A stretch of 64,000 bases of DNA, from NCBI GenBank assembly GCA_964489705.1, contig CAZAZQ010000010.1, forward strand, positions 62,001 to 126,000. Direction: 5' to 3'. The position numbers and the translations under genes are program-made. The DNA comes from CAZAZQ01 sp964489705. GTDB taxonomy: Bacteria > Zixibacteria > MSB-5A5 > GN15 > FEB-12. Shown in pieces: positions 38,347 through 47,033 of this stretch; position 1 is the first letter of the stretch; every line of letters begins with the position of its first letter. The notes under the pieces were generated by a model. The model saw only the letters and a program-made list of their open reading frames with translations. It made no database searches and was not told where the DNA came from.

Positions 38347-39547
38347 ATATCGCGCCGTCGCCTATGACGGGGAATCGCGAGAGGGAATCCTTACGGCGGA
38401 AAAGCCGGAGCAAGTGGTCGATTACCTCTCGCAACAGAACTTGATTCCCATCTCCATTACGCCTTTTCAGAAAAAGCGTCCTTTCTCTCTTTTGGGCTTT
38501 TTCCGGAAAACCGACTATGATAACCTCATCCTGTTCACCCATAATCTCCTGACGATGTATCGCGCCGGTATTCCTATGTTACGGGCGTTGAGTATCATGC
38601 AAATCGGGCCCAAGGGGAGCCGCTTCAATCAGGCAATTGAGCATATCCGTCATGATGTCCAATCCGGTAAGCAGCTTTCCCAAGCTATGGCGAACATTGA
38701 CGGACTTTTCCCGCCCGTCTATATCTCCTGTGTTGCCGCCGGGGAGGAAGCGGGGAAGCTGGAAGAAATTCTGGAGGAGTTGGCTTCTCTGTTGGAACGG
38801 GACATGGAGCTTTCCCGCCAAATTAAGTCAGGGATTCGATACCCGCTTATTGTTATTTTTGCTATTGCGGTTGCGTTCGTGGTTTTGATGACCTATGTAA
38901 TTCCCAAGTTTGTCGGCTTTTACGAAGGCTTCGGTGCCCAGCTCCCCTTGCCGACTCGGGTGATAATTGCCATCAGCAACTTCTTTACCGACTACTGGAT
39001 GGTAGTCTTGGGATTGGTTGTCGGCTCTATTTTCACCTTGAAAAAAGTTATGAGTACCGAAAAAGGAAAGCTCTGGATAGATAGGAAGCTGCTGAAAGTT
39101 CCTATTTTGGGGAATCTCATTATCAAGGGGAATGTCGCTCGTTTTACCATGATGTTTCGGATCCTCTTCCAGTCCGGATTGCCGATTGTGAAGTCGTTGG
39201 AAGTACTGCAAGATTCGGTGAAAAACAGCGCTATCGGGCTTGAGATTAAGAAATTCGGGAAAATCTTCCGGGAAGGTAAAGAAAGCGCCTTGACATCCAA
39301 GGAGTTCGATTACTTTCCCGAGATGTCGCTGCAAATGATGGCTATCGGCTTGGAGTCGGGTTCTCTTGACAAGATGCTCCATGAGATAAGCATGCACTAC
39401 AGCAAGGACGTTCAGTATACTTCCCGGCATTTGACCTCGATTTTGGAACCGGTGCTCACCTTGATTATCGGCTTGTTTATCTTGGTGTTAGCCCTTGCCA
39501 TTTTCCTGCCGATGTGGAACCTCATCAGCGTATTCAAGGGGGGATGA
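38330..39547 (+). CDS. pilC: Inner-membrane platform protein PilC/GspF
   Basis: 405 residues, two GspF repeats each about 120 residues (FTHNLLTMYRAGIPMLRALS; FTMMFRILFQSGLPIVKSLE), with three membrane helices and the terminal ILEPVLTLIIGLFILVLALAIFLP. The platform couples the ATPase to pilin addition. It overlaps pilB by 17 bases, so translation is coupled. Confidence 0.94.
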   Translation: MPVQYKYRAVAYDGESREGILTAEKPEQVVDYLSQQNLIPISITPFQKKRPFSLLGFFRKTDYDNLILFTHNLLTMYRAGIPMLRALSIMQIGPKGSRFNQAIEHIRHDVQSGKQLSQAMANIDGLFPPVYISCVAAGEEAGKLEEILEELASLLERDMELSRQIKSGIRYPLIVIFAIAVAFVVLMTYVIPKFVGFYEGFGAQLPLPTRVIIAISNFFTDYWMVVLGLVVGSIFTLKKVMSTEKGKLWIDRKLLKVPILGNLIIKGNVARFTMMFRILFQSGLPIVKSLEVLQDSVKNSAIGLEIKKFGKIFREGKESALTSKEFDYFPEMSLQMMAIGLESGSLDKMLHEISMHYSKDVQYTSRHLTSILEPVLTLIIGLFILVLALAIFLPMWNLISVFKGG

Positions 39548-39627
39548 AAACGTAAATTATCGGCATTTTTTACCGATATGAGGAATGAATACTGGCTTGA
39601 AGCAATCAATTACTTAGGAGGTGCGAA

Positions 39628-40056
39628 ATGCGCTTGAGACACACTCGTCAGGGGGGCTTTACTCTGATTGAGTTGGTGATTATCATTGTTGTTCTTGGAA
39701 TTTTGGCGGCTGTCGCGATTCCGAAGTACCAGGATATGTCTGGGGAAGCGAAGGAAGCGGCTTGCCGAAGCGCACTTGGGGCTCTCCGTTCGGGAATAAC
39801 AATTTTTTACGCCAATCAAGCAGTACAAACCGGTACCGCCACATGGCCGACTCTTGCCGAGCTTGAGACGCCGGGGGTGGTGATGGCTCAAGGAATTCCT
39901 CCGAATCCGTATCAATCCGAAAGCAACGCTCCCGATTCCATCGTGACCGGGGTCACGAAGGGGACAATTGTCGGAACCCGCGGGGGATGGGCATACCTTG
40001 CCAGCACAGGAGAAATTTGGGCGAATACCAACACCGTCGGTGAGAACCAGTGGTAA
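39628..40056 (+). CDS. Type IV pilin-like protein
   Basis: 142 residues. Prepilin leader of ten residues ends in Gly before FTLIELVIIIVVLGILAAVA, with Glu5 of the mature protein present. The globular part is small and lacks a disulphide pair. A near-perfect ribosome site (AGGAGGT, 39616-39622) and an 80-base gap before it suggest it is the highly made subunit, the likely major pilin (inference). Confidence 0.92.
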   Translation: MRLRHTRQGGFTLIELVIIIVVLGILAAVAIPKYQDMSGEAKEAACRSALGALRSGITIFYANQAVQTGTATWPTLAELETPGVVMAQGIPPNPYQSESNAPDSIVTGVTKGTIVGTRGGWAYLASTGEIWANTNTVGENQW

Positions 40057-40081
40057 TCACTGAGTAATCGGTGAACGGTCT

Positions 40082-40552
40082 ATGCGGATGAACAACCGGA
40101 AACATAAGCACAAACAGGTCGACCAGAGTGGTTTCACTCTGGTCGAGCTTGTTATCATCATTGTCGTGCTCGGGATTCTTGCCGCCATCGCGGTCCCTAA
40201 GTTTTCGAATATGTCCGAGAACTCGAAAATCAACGCCACCAAAAAGGAAATGATGGTGCTGAAACGAGCCCTGGTCGGTAACCCGGATGTCATCTCAGGC
40301 GGACAATACGTAGAAAGAGGGTTTGAAGGAGACGTCGGTTTCTTACCTTCGCAATTGGTTGATTTGGCAGTGAAACCGGACTCAGTCGCAACCTATGACA
40401 AGCTGACCCGTCTGGGTTGGAACGGTCCCTACATCGACAGCACCAACGGCAACTATTTGACGGATGCATGGGGTACGGCGTACGTTTACGATCCGGCAAA
40501 CCGGCGAATTATCTCAGTCGGCGGGTCGGATAGTCTCATCATTACGTTCTAA
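40082..40552 (+). CDS. GspG-like pseudopilin
   Basis: 156 residues. A longer basic leader (MRMNNRKHKHKQVDQSG) precedes FTLVELVIIIVVLGILAAIA, with Glu5 kept. The C-terminal half (WNGPYIDSTNGNYLTDAWGTAYVYDP) is the major-pseudopilin GspG calcium-binding region, where such proteins read GPYL...DPWGxxY. Its presence beside a pilin of different type gives the locus mixed pilus/T2SS character. Confidence 0.92.
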   Translation: MRMNNRKHKHKQVDQSGFTLVELVIIIVVLGILAAIAVPKFSNMSENSKINATKKEMMVLKRALVGNPDVISGGQYVERGFEGDVGFLPSQLVDLAVKPDSVATYDKLTRLGWNGPYIDSTNGNYLTDAWGTAYVYDPANRRIISVGGSDSLIITF

Positions 40553-40563
40553 CGAGGATATTC

Positions 40564-42198
40564 ATGCTTGGGTTGAAAGAAAAAGCTGAAGAAATTAAAA
40601 AGAAGATCGTTCCGTCGAAGGATGCCGATACTATTGAACGTACCGACGACCAGAACGAGACCTTTTCTGCTCAGCTTATTCGCCCGAAGCGTACTTTTTA
40701 TTTCGGGAGACGACTCTCTTTTTCCATCAATGATAATTCCATCCAAATGGCGGCGGTTGCACATTGGGGAAAGAAAAAGAGAATTTTAGATGTCAGAAAA
40801 GTTTATATCCCGCTGGACCTGCGGAGCCCGGAAGAAAAAGCCGATTTCCTTTCCGGTTTAATCCAAGAATTTGTCGATCGATATGCGCAGATTGGCTCTC
40901 GGGTGACCCTTGCCATTTCCGGTAGGGAGACGGCATTCCGAACTGTCTGTATTCCCATGTTGAAAGGCAATGACCTTGATGCCGCCATCAAGTACGAGGT
41001 GACCCGTCAGATTCCTTTTCATGAAGAAGAAAATATTTACGATTATCGGGCCTTATTCCGAGCCGGAGCCGGAAACACCGATCGCTATAAAGTAGCCCTG
41101 TATGCAACTATCAAGCGGTATGTCGAAGAAAACCTCAAGCCATTCCGTTTGAAGAAAATCGAGGTCAGTGCCGTCCATTACAACTATGATGTGGTCGGTT
41201 ACCTACTGACTCATCTCGCCGATTTTGAGGATAACAACCATTACTCTGTTATCAATATCGATAGAAATTATACGGAGATATCGTTCTATCACGGCATGAT
41301 GCTGGAGTTTTTCCACATCAGTCCGATCGGCACTTCATTTTTGGCGCAAGAAGGAAACGAGGCAAGCTTCGAGGAGTTTGCCGAGCAGCTCTCCTCGGAA
41401 ATTCAAACGTCGCTTGACTATTACACCGGTCAGTACCCGGAGAGTTTGACGGAGAGAATATATGTCTACGGCGACTTGACCTACAGCGAGGAGTTGTTGG
41501 ACAAGCTGAATACCAACACCGGCATTGCCTTTGAGCGTTTCCCCGTCGAGAAACTGGATTTTGTTTCTTCGAAGGATGAGGCTTTTCTGGAAATTTTACC
41601 GGTCTGTTTGCCGGCGTTGGCGGCGGCAACCTGTGATGTTCGGTTGGGGGATTGTCTTCCCGAGGAAGATCGTCTCCGCCGGAAGAAAAGAAAAGTTGAT
41701 CTTATTGGTCGCCTCTCTCTGGTAGTATTGCTGCTGGGCTTAATAACGAGCTGGTTCTTTTTGAAGCAAGATACGATGATAATTCAGAACAAGCTTTTGA
41801 CCCTCACCCGTCAAGTGGAAGAGTTTAAGAATTCCAATATGTACGGCACCTATAATATCTTGAAGCGCAAAATCACTACCTACCAAGCCTACCTCGAACG
41901 GGCGAAGAAGGAGCCGAGTTACTTCCACTTGAACTTGAAAGAACTGTCGTTGATAACGCCGCCGGCCGTTCGATTGTACGATGTGGAGTACCGTCCGGTC
42001 GATTCGAGCGCTAATCTTACCTTACAAGGCTTGGTGACTTCAAACGATATCCCGCCGGAAGTCATTTTAGCCGAGTATGTCGAGAACCTGAACGCTTCTC
42101 CGTTTTTTGAGAATGTCAATCTGGTGCGCTACGACAAGAAGCAGGTGGGGGAAGGGTTTGAAATGGAGTTCCAGATAATGATGAAAGGGATTGTATGA
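40564..42198 (+). CDS. Fused PilM-PilN-like assembly protein
   Basis: 544 residues. Residues ~45-370 are the actin-like PilM fold (FYFGRRLSFSINDNSIQMA; AIKYEVTRQIPFHEEE; SEIQTSLDYYTGQYPE). A basic stop (RRKKRK) leads into one membrane helix at ~383-400. A coiled coil and a PilN-like ferredoxin-fold periplasmic domain (LSLITPPAVRLYDVEYRPVD) end the protein. In most type IV pili these are two genes; GspL of T2SS has the fused order. It should tie the cytoplasmic ring to PilO/PilP. The pilO start overlaps by 4 bases. Confidence 0.85.
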   Translation: MLGLKEKAEEIKKKIVPSKDADTIERTDDQNETFSAQLIRPKRTFYFGRRLSFSINDNSIQMAAVAHWGKKKRILDVRKVYIPLDLRSPEEKADFLSGLIQEFVDRYAQIGSRVTLAISGRETAFRTVCIPMLKGNDLDAAIKYEVTRQIPFHEEENIYDYRALFRAGAGNTDRYKVALYATIKRYVEENLKPFRLKKIEVSAVHYNYDVVGYLLTHLADFEDNNHYSVINIDRNYTEISFYHGMMLEFFHISPIGTSFLAQEGNEASFEEFAEQLSSEIQTSLDYYTGQYPESLTERIYVYGDLTYSEELLDKLNTNTGIAFERFPVEKLDFVSSKDEAFLEILPVCLPALAAATCDVRLGDCLPEEDRLRRKKRKVDLIGRLSLVVLLLGLITSWFFLKQDTMIIQNKLLTLTRQVEEFKNSNMYGTYNILKRKITTYQAYLERAKKEPSYFHLNLKELSLITPPAVRLYDVEYRPVDSSANLTLQGLVTSNDIPPEVILAEYVENLNASPFFENVNLVRYDKKQVGEGFEMEFQIMMKGIV

Positions 42199-42758
42199 AG
42201 AAGCGGGTGCTGGCATACTCATCGATAGGTGGGGCTTTGGTGTTGGGCTGGTTTCTGTTCCTTTATACGCCTATTCATAAGCAACGACAGCAACTGGCGC
42301 TGGAAATCCAAAAAGCCCAACAGCAGTTGGACGACTACAATCGGATTATGAGCGAACTTCCGCGCTTCGTCCGACTCAGTCGGCAACTGGAGCAAAAGCG
42401 AAGCGAACTGAACACCAACCTCTTTGCCAAGGACGATATCTTGCGGCTGTTCGAGCAGCTCGATACTCAAGCCCGCCAGCAAAGATTGGAGATTACCGAG
42501 ATTACGCCGCCAGTGGAAGAGTTGCTGTTGCTCAACCGGATGGTGCCCGACTCGACGACCCCACAGTTTTTGTCTCTGACGCTCAAACTGAAAGGCGATT
42601 ACGTCGATTTCGGAAAGTTTTTGAAAATTGTCGAACAATCGAATTATTTTCGGGTGATTAATCGCTGTAAAATCACCGGTTCTCGGGGCGGGGATGTCAA
42701 TCTTCGTTTTGAGTTGAGTTTTAACGCCTTGTTGGGGAATTTCGGGGAAAAGGTATGA
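42195..42758 (+). CDS. pilO: PilO-like alignment-subcomplex protein
   Basis: 187 residues. An N-terminal membrane helix (residues ~8-25), a coiled coil (QQLALEIQKAQQQLDDYNRI) and a C-terminal ferredoxin-like domain (LSLTLKLKGDYVDFGKFLKI) are the PilO layout. It pairs with PilN across the periplasm. Position between the PilM-N fusion and PilP, with 4-base overlaps on both sides, confirms it. Confidence 0.87.
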   Translation: MKKRVLAYSSIGGALVLGWFLFLYTPIHKQRQQLALEIQKAQQQLDDYNRIMSELPRFVRLSRQLEQKRSELNTNLFAKDDILRLFEQLDTQARQQRLEITEITPPVEELLLLNRMVPDSTTPQFLSLTLKLKGDYVDFGKFLKIVEQSNYFRVINRCKITGSRGGDVNLRFELSFNALLGNFGEKV

Positions 42759-43198
42759 GCGAGCAAAAGCGAAAGAAAGTGCTCTATGCGGTGCTGGTGC
42801 TTGCCGTCATTTGGGGGATATACAACTTCCCCTCCAAGCGGAGTAAAGGCTCCGGTGAGAGGTCGGATACCGGAACGGAACTGTTGGAAGAGACGGCTCC
42901 GCCGGTTAAAACCCCTCCCTTGACAAAGATGATTAATATCGAGCAAAAATCAAAAGAACCGTGGGGAGACGATCCGTTCCGGGTACAGGCGCAAGTCGTG
43001 GAAGTGGTAAGCCATACGCCGGGTTGGCATCTGTCCGGGATTGTTTTCAATTCCCAAGCACCGTTGGCGATTGTCAATAACCGGCCGGTACGGATCGGGG
43101 ATGTGGTAAACAATGCCACGGTTGTGTCGATAAAACCAAAAGAAGTGGTTCTGGAGCATAACGGCTCATTATTGACGTTAACGATTTCCAAAGGATGA
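42755..43198 (+). CDS. PilP/GspC-like periplasmic linker
   Basis: 147 residues. One N-terminal membrane helix (VLYAVLVLAVIWGIY), a Pro/Glu-rich linker, then an HR-like beta domain (WHLSGIVFNSQAPLAIVNNRPVRIGDVV). PilP is normally a lipoprotein; here a membrane anchor replaces the lipobox, as in GspC. It should contact the secretin N0 domain. The start overlaps pilO and secretin follows 4 bases later. Confidence 0.8.
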   Translation: MSEQKRKKVLYAVLVLAVIWGIYNFPSKRSKGSGERSDTGTELLEETAPPVKTPPLTKMINIEQKSKEPWGDDPFRVQAQVVEVVSHTPGWHLSGIVFNSQAPLAIVNNRPVRIGDVVNNATVVSIKPKEVVLEHNGSLLTLTISKG

Positions 43199-43202
43199 GG
43201 AT

Positions 43203-44486
43203 ATGAGCAAGCGGGTACGGAGAATACTTTCTCTCCTGGTGATATTGTCGGTGTTTCCCTTTTTGTGCGAAGCGGCGGGGTTGAGCTCTTCGGAAAAATT
43301 GTCGTTGGAGCTGGAAGAAGTGCCGCTGACCATGGTACTCCAGATGATAGCACAGCAGAACAATCTCAATCTGGTTATTTCCGGTGACGTCTCAGCGGAT
43401 GTCTCGGTGCGGCTGAACGACGTTGACCTTCCGACGGCGTTGAACACCATTTTGTCTCCTTTGGGATACAACTACTACTTGAAAAACGATGTCATCGTCG
43501 TCAAACCGATTGAAGTCGATGCTCCCGACGAGTTGGTTTCCAAAATGATAACCCTTCGCTATATCAAGCCGTTGACGGCGAAGAAAGCTCTGGAAAAGCG
43601 CCTCTCGGAAAAGGGGAGCGTCATTATCCTCGACGATGCGACGGATAACAAAGGCGGAAGCAAGAAATATCAAGCCAACAAGATAATCGTCACCGATTTC
43701 CCGTATGTCGTCGAAATGCTGGAAGAGCTCATTAGAACTATCGACAAACCGGAGCGCATGGTTTCAATAGAGGTGAAAATCATCGAGAACAAGGTCGACA
43801 GCCAATCCAAGCTCGGTTTTTCCTGGCCTACTTCGCTCGAAACGGTGTTTGGGGCAACCTCTGAGGGAGATTCGACCAGTTCTTCATCTCTGAGCGGGGT
43901 GACCGGCGAATATGATTTGAATTCCGGCACGTGGACCTGGGGGACGTTGACCGTCAGCCAAATGCGGGTGGTATTGGATTTGCTGAACCAAAGCGGCAAC
44001 AGCAAGCTCATATCCGACCCCCACATCACGACGCTGGAAAATCACGAGGCGGTCATCAAAGTGGAAACCGTCGTGCCGATACCGACCTTGAATCGTTTCA
44101 GTGAGGGAGCAATTGTCCAGGATATCGTGACGTTCCAGGACGAGGAGATAGGTATTTCCCTCCGGGTAACTCCGCGCATCAATGAGAACGGCAAGATAAC
44201 GATGGAAGTTTCTCCGAAGGTGGAGGACATCATCGGATTTTCCGGGACGGGGGAGAACAAGAAGCCGATTACAACCTCTCGGTCAATCACCACCGTGATT
44301 ACCGTTGACGACGGCGAAACGGCTGCACTGGGCGGCTTGCTGAAGGAAGACGAGATTATTCAAGAGCAAAAACTTCCCTTATTGGGTTCCATCCCGGTTT
44401 TGGGAAAGCTCTTGTTTACCAATAAGTCCAAAGAGAAGACGACGACCGATTTGATAATTCTCATCACTCCTCACGTACTCGACTAA
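43203..44486 (+). CDS. pilQ: Secretin (PilQ/GspD family)
   Basis: 427 residues, short for the family. Signal peptide to about 24. An N0/STN-like domain (LELEEVPLTMVLQMIAQQNN) and one N1-type domain (SKMITLRYIKPLTAKKALEKR) follow. The secretin core has the plug region and the closing signature PVLGKLLFTNKSKEKTTTDLIILITPHV. No AMIN domain is present, unlike proteobacterial PilQ. It forms the outer-membrane gate. Last gene of the operon; no lipobox and no separate pilotin seen. Confidence 0.94.
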   Translation: MSKRVRRILSLLVILSVFPFLCEAAGLSSSEKLSLELEEVPLTMVLQMIAQQNNLNLVISGDVSADVSVRLNDVDLPTALNTILSPLGYNYYLKNDVIVVKPIEVDAPDELVSKMITLRYIKPLTAKKALEKRLSEKGSVIILDDATDNKGGSKKYQANKIIVTDFPYVVEMLEELIRTIDKPERMVSIEVKIIENKVDSQSKLGFSWPTSLETVFGATSEGDSTSSSSLSGVTGEYDLNSGTWTWGTLTVSQMRVVLDLLNQSGNSKLISDPHITTLENHEAVIKVETVVPIPTLNRFSEGAIVQDIVTFQDEEIGISLRVTPRINENGKITMEVSPKVEDIIGFSGTGENKKPITTSRSITTVITVDDGETAALGGLLKEDEIIQEQKLPLLGSIPVLGKLLFTNKSKEKTTTDLIILITPHVLD

Positions 44487-44509
44487 TACGGATGCTCTAA
44501 AAGAGCTCT

Positions 44510-44962
44510 TTATTGTCGAGAAGGGAGAAGCAACCACCGTTTGGAACGACTCAGCAAGAGCTGAAGAGTCAAAATCATCAAGCCTACATCGAACAAGAGA
44601 GATTTCCATGCCGATTCGGTGGCGCTTTTTGCCGCCTTAAAGCAGCCGCAATCGATGTCGATACCTCGAATGATAGTGCTGCTGAGGGCAAGAATGAATA
44701 TTGCCACCATCAAAAAAATGAGAAGCACCGCTCCGCGATAGAATATCCCGAAAATCAAGAAAAGCCCGCAGAGAAGCTCCACCCAGGGCAGGATGAGAGC
44801 TATCAAATTTATCAGGTTTCCCGGTATCAGGTGATAATACCAGATGGACTTGGCGAAGGAGCCGGGGTCCATGATTTTATAATACGAAGCATAAATGAAC
44901 AGGAGACCGACGATAAGGCGGGAGAGCATGGTGAAATAATCGTTATCGATTACCCGTCGCAT
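44510..44962 (-). CDS. MauE/DoxX-type membrane redox protein
   Basis: 150 residues with four helices (LIVGLLFIYASYYKIMDP; LPWVELLCGLFLIFG). The motif GIDIDCGCF after the third helix is the Cys-x-Cys of MauE-like proteins, which help form or carry disulphides on the periplasmic side. It overlaps the preceding rhodanese gene by 13 bases and is convergent with the secretin gene 24 bases away. Confidence 0.85.
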   Translation of the reverse strand: MRRVIDNDYFTMLSRLIVGLLFIYASYYKIMDPGSFAKSIWYYHLIPGNLINLIALILPWVELLCGLFLIFGIFYRGAVLLIFLMVAIFILALSSTIIRGIDIDCGCFKAAKSATESAWKSLLFDVGLMILTLQLLLSRSKRWLLLPSRQ

Positions 44963-45465
44963 TGGCGTCTCCTTTCAATCGGCAGATTCAGTTTTTTCCA
45001 TTGCCGCCATCCTCCGAAGAAGATGGAAATGTTGGTATACCCGAAGGCTTGAAGATTTCGTGCCAGTTGGAGGGAGAGATCGCATTCCTCACCGGAACAG
45101 AAGGTAATAATCGGATAGTCTTTCGGCACGTTCAGAGTCGAGTCGAAAAATTGTTCAAGGTTGTCGTCGGGGAGATAGTCAAACGGAACATTGATAGCTC
45201 CCGCAATGGTACCGCATTCAAATTCTTCCGGTTCCCGCGCATCGACAAAAAGAACATTGCCCGCATTGTACTCAAGTTGGGCGACATCCACTCCGATGAA
45301 AGGCGGATCGCCCGGCATGGCGGCGGGAGGCACCACCGGATCCCCGGAATCGGAAATCGAGCGATACGCTCCGACGTATGGAATCTTGGCGGGAGAAAAG
45401 AGGTTTACCGTCAGTCCGAGAACCGTTGCCAGCACGACGATAATGAGCGCTTGTTTTCCTGCCAT
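44950..45465 (-). CDS. Membrane-anchored rhodanese-like protein
   Basis: 171 residues. One N-terminal helix (ALIIVVLATVLGLTVNLF) exports a rhodanese domain (VLFVDAREPEEFECGTIAGAINVP; FGYTNISIFFGGWRQWKKLN). The active-site loop reads TFCSGEECDLS, with two Cys four apart rather than the usual CxxxxR, so it may work as a dithiol instead of a sulphur transferase (inference). Coupled to the MauE gene. The 279-base gap upstream holds the terminator at 45661-45692 and no gene. Confidence 0.88.
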   Translation of the reverse strand: MAGKQALIIVVLATVLGLTVNLFSPAKIPYVGAYRSISDSGDPVVPPAAMPGDPPFIGVDVAQLEYNAGNVLFVDAREPEEFECGTIAGAINVPFDYLPDDNLEQFFDSTLNVPKDYPIITFCSGEECDLSLQLARNLQAFGYTNISIFFGGWRQWKKLNLPIERRRQCDG

Positions 45466-45660
45466 ATTTTTTCGGCTCCGTTGCTTGGTCGTTATTGCCT
45501 TCTCTTAAAGACGCCTTTTCTTGTGTCTTTCCGATGTTGCGTCAAAAAAACTCAAACGCTCTCACCGGTCAAGGTAATTTCTTTGAGCTTTATACTCTTA
45601 TGAAAAAAAAGTGTCCCATTTTTTGATAAAGAGGGGGAAGCTATTGAGTGGAATGGGATA

Positions 45661-45692
45661 AGAAAAACGGGACTTACGTACGGCAAGTCCCG
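45661..45692 (-). terminator. Terminator of the 61-residue orphan gene
   Basis: CGGGACTT (45668-45675) pairs with AAGTCCCG (45685-45692); read on the minus strand it is followed by TTTTTCTT. It lies 53 bases after the small gene. Confidence 0.68.
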
Positions 45693-45744
45693 CTCATTAC
45701 TCAATGTGCTTGGAGGATATTTTTAGGTAGCTGTCATTTTTACT

Positions 45745-45930
45745 TCACGCCGGTTGGCTGGGCTGGATCCTGCCATGAGTTTTCGTCGAAATGAGTTCAT
45801 ACTTACCCCGCAGGATCTTGCCTACCACAGCCGTGAACTTTTTTGGTTGAAGACCTTGCAAGCTATAAGGATGCCAATACTTTTTCTCGCCTTTCTTGGC
45901 AAGACTTGCAACTACTTTCCTCTTCGGCAT
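45745..45930 (-). CDS. Small basic protein of unknown function
   Basis: 61 residues, about one quarter Lys/Arg, beginning MPKRKVVASLAKKGEKKYW and ending QPSQPA. No signal peptide or membrane helix; no family recognised. Evidence that it is real: AAGGAGT six bases before the ATG, a terminator after it, and length/charge like small nucleic-acid-binding or ribosome-associated proteins. The name ribosomal protein is not justified. It stands alone between two minus-strand operons. Confidence 0.62.
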   Translation of the reverse strand: MPKRKVVASLAKKGEKKYWHPYSLQGLQPKKFTAVVGKILRGKYELISTKTHGRIQPSQPA

Positions 45931-46140
45931 GATATCACTCCTTATGTTGTTCCCTCCCCCGCCCCATCGTTGATTACAAAACTGTCTTCACATGTGGGGG
46001 GACATGCTTGCTTATTTTTTCAGATACCACCTCCTTAAGACACATCACGAGCAACATTTTCTGCGTTTAGGCAGAATGCGGGTACATTACCAGGTACGTA
46101 CTGAAGTCGTCCTCTCAATTAATACCTCTTTGACATACAC

Positions 46141-46455
46141 CTATGTTGCTAATAATTTGTGTAACTTCTTAATTGCTCTATGCTTATAAATATTCACCAC
46201 TTGTTGCTTAATACCCAGGATCCGAGCAATTTCCCGCTCTTTTTTCCCGGATAGGTAATATTTGATGACTTGTTTTTGGCGGGGGGAGAGGGAATGATTG
46301 ATATGCCAGTTTAAGCGGCTTTTGAACTTATCGTAGTAATTGTTGACGGGAACCTCGCCGTTTGAGTGGTAGGCTGACTGTTCATTGGCAAAGGACTCAA
46401 GAAACAACTTGTCGACAAGCACTTCCGTGAATTCAAATTTCTCGCGAGTCCCCAT
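46141..46455 (-). CDS. Helix-turn-helix protein resembling sigma-70 region 4/LuxR
   Basis: 104 residues. The C-terminal half (residues ~54-100) reads LSPRQKQVIKYYLSGKKERE, then IARILGIKQQVVNIYKHRAI, a classic four-helix sigma-region-4/GerE DNA-binding unit. The N-terminal half has no receiver or region 2. AAGGAC precedes the ATG. It is the second gene of an operon with a membrane coiled-coil protein 11 bases upstream. A role as a small regulator or sigma-like factor controlled by that partner is inference. Confidence 0.82.
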   Translation of the reverse strand: MGTREKFEFTEVLVDKLFLESFANEQSAYHSNGEVPVNNYYDKFKSRLNWHINHSLSPRQKQVIKYYLSGKKEREIARILGIKQQVVNIYKHRAIKKLHKLLAT

Positions 46456-46466
46456 TGATGTCGTCC

Positions 46467-47012
46467 TTAGTAGTCTAATTTGCTTTTCTTCCTGATCTTA
46501 TCGAATTCATCCAAGGTTAAAGAAAACTTCCGTGCCGTTTCTTCACGTATTTCTTTAACTGCCACCTCCTTCTCGTATGGCGACAAGTCCTTGGGAAGGG
46601 ATTGATATTTCTTGCGATAATAGTCCAGCGCTTGCTGATGCTTGGCGAGCACCTTGTTCTTTACTTTCTTACCGGCGTTTTTGGGGGAAGGCTGAGAGGA
46701 GTTGATAAGGGCAAGAAGGGAATCGCTTTTGGCTTTTTCGTTTTCCACTTCCTTTATCAAAGAATCGAGCGAGAAGCTATAGGCAAGCTGCCGTTGCCAG
46801 AGCCGTCGCGCCGCTTCAAGTTCTTGTTTTTCAATGAGATGTTTGATAGAGTCGATGGCGGATTCGGCAACGTGAGACAATTGCTGTTCAACTTCGCTTT
46901 TTCCTTTTTGGTAGGCGGTAGCGGTTTTTTCTTTCTCCCGCAGTGACCTGAAATATCCCACCCCAATCACTATCGCCAACAGGATAAAAGCCAGAAATAC
47001 TTTCTTACTCAT
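46467..47012 (-). CDS. Membrane-anchored coiled-coil protein of unknown function
   Basis: 181 residues. One N-terminal helix (VFLAFILLAIVIGVGYF) then a long charged, mostly helical region (LSHVAESAIDSIKHLIEKQE), a Pro break near 112, and a C-terminal helical unit (KEIREETARKFSLTLDEFDK). No family recognised. AGGAG precedes the ATG and a TTGACA promoter stands 22 bases above it. It is co-transcribed with the HTH gene, so a membrane partner or regulator of that protein is one reading. Confidence 0.72.
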   Translation of the reverse strand: MSKKVFLAFILLAIVIGVGYFRSLREKEKTATAYQKGKSEVEQQLSHVAESAIDSIKHLIEKQELEAARRLWQRQLAYSFSLDSLIKEVENEKAKSDSLLALINSSQPSPKNAGKKVKNKVLAKHQQALDYYRKKYQSLPKDLSPYEKEVAVKEIREETARKFSLTLDEFDKIRKKSKLDY

Positions 47013-47033
47013 TCTTGTCTCCTCTACTTATCC

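Noticed and set aside
44494..44506. GCTCT-AAA-AGAGC hairpin between the convergent secretin and MauE genes
   Set aside because: Only five base pairs and no clear T-run next to the stem; may help termination but cannot be claimed.
45544..45587. CTCAAA ... TTTGAG stem followed by T7 before the rhodanese gene, with a TATAAA just above
   Set aside because: Six base pairs with a 25-base loop, and the candidate promoter would start inside the stem, so the two readings conflict.
34421..46107. Similar CTTCAGTAC-TAC words near 34428 and 46104 (opposite strands)
   Set aside because: About 12 matching bases with no shared context; can occur by chance in 64 kb.
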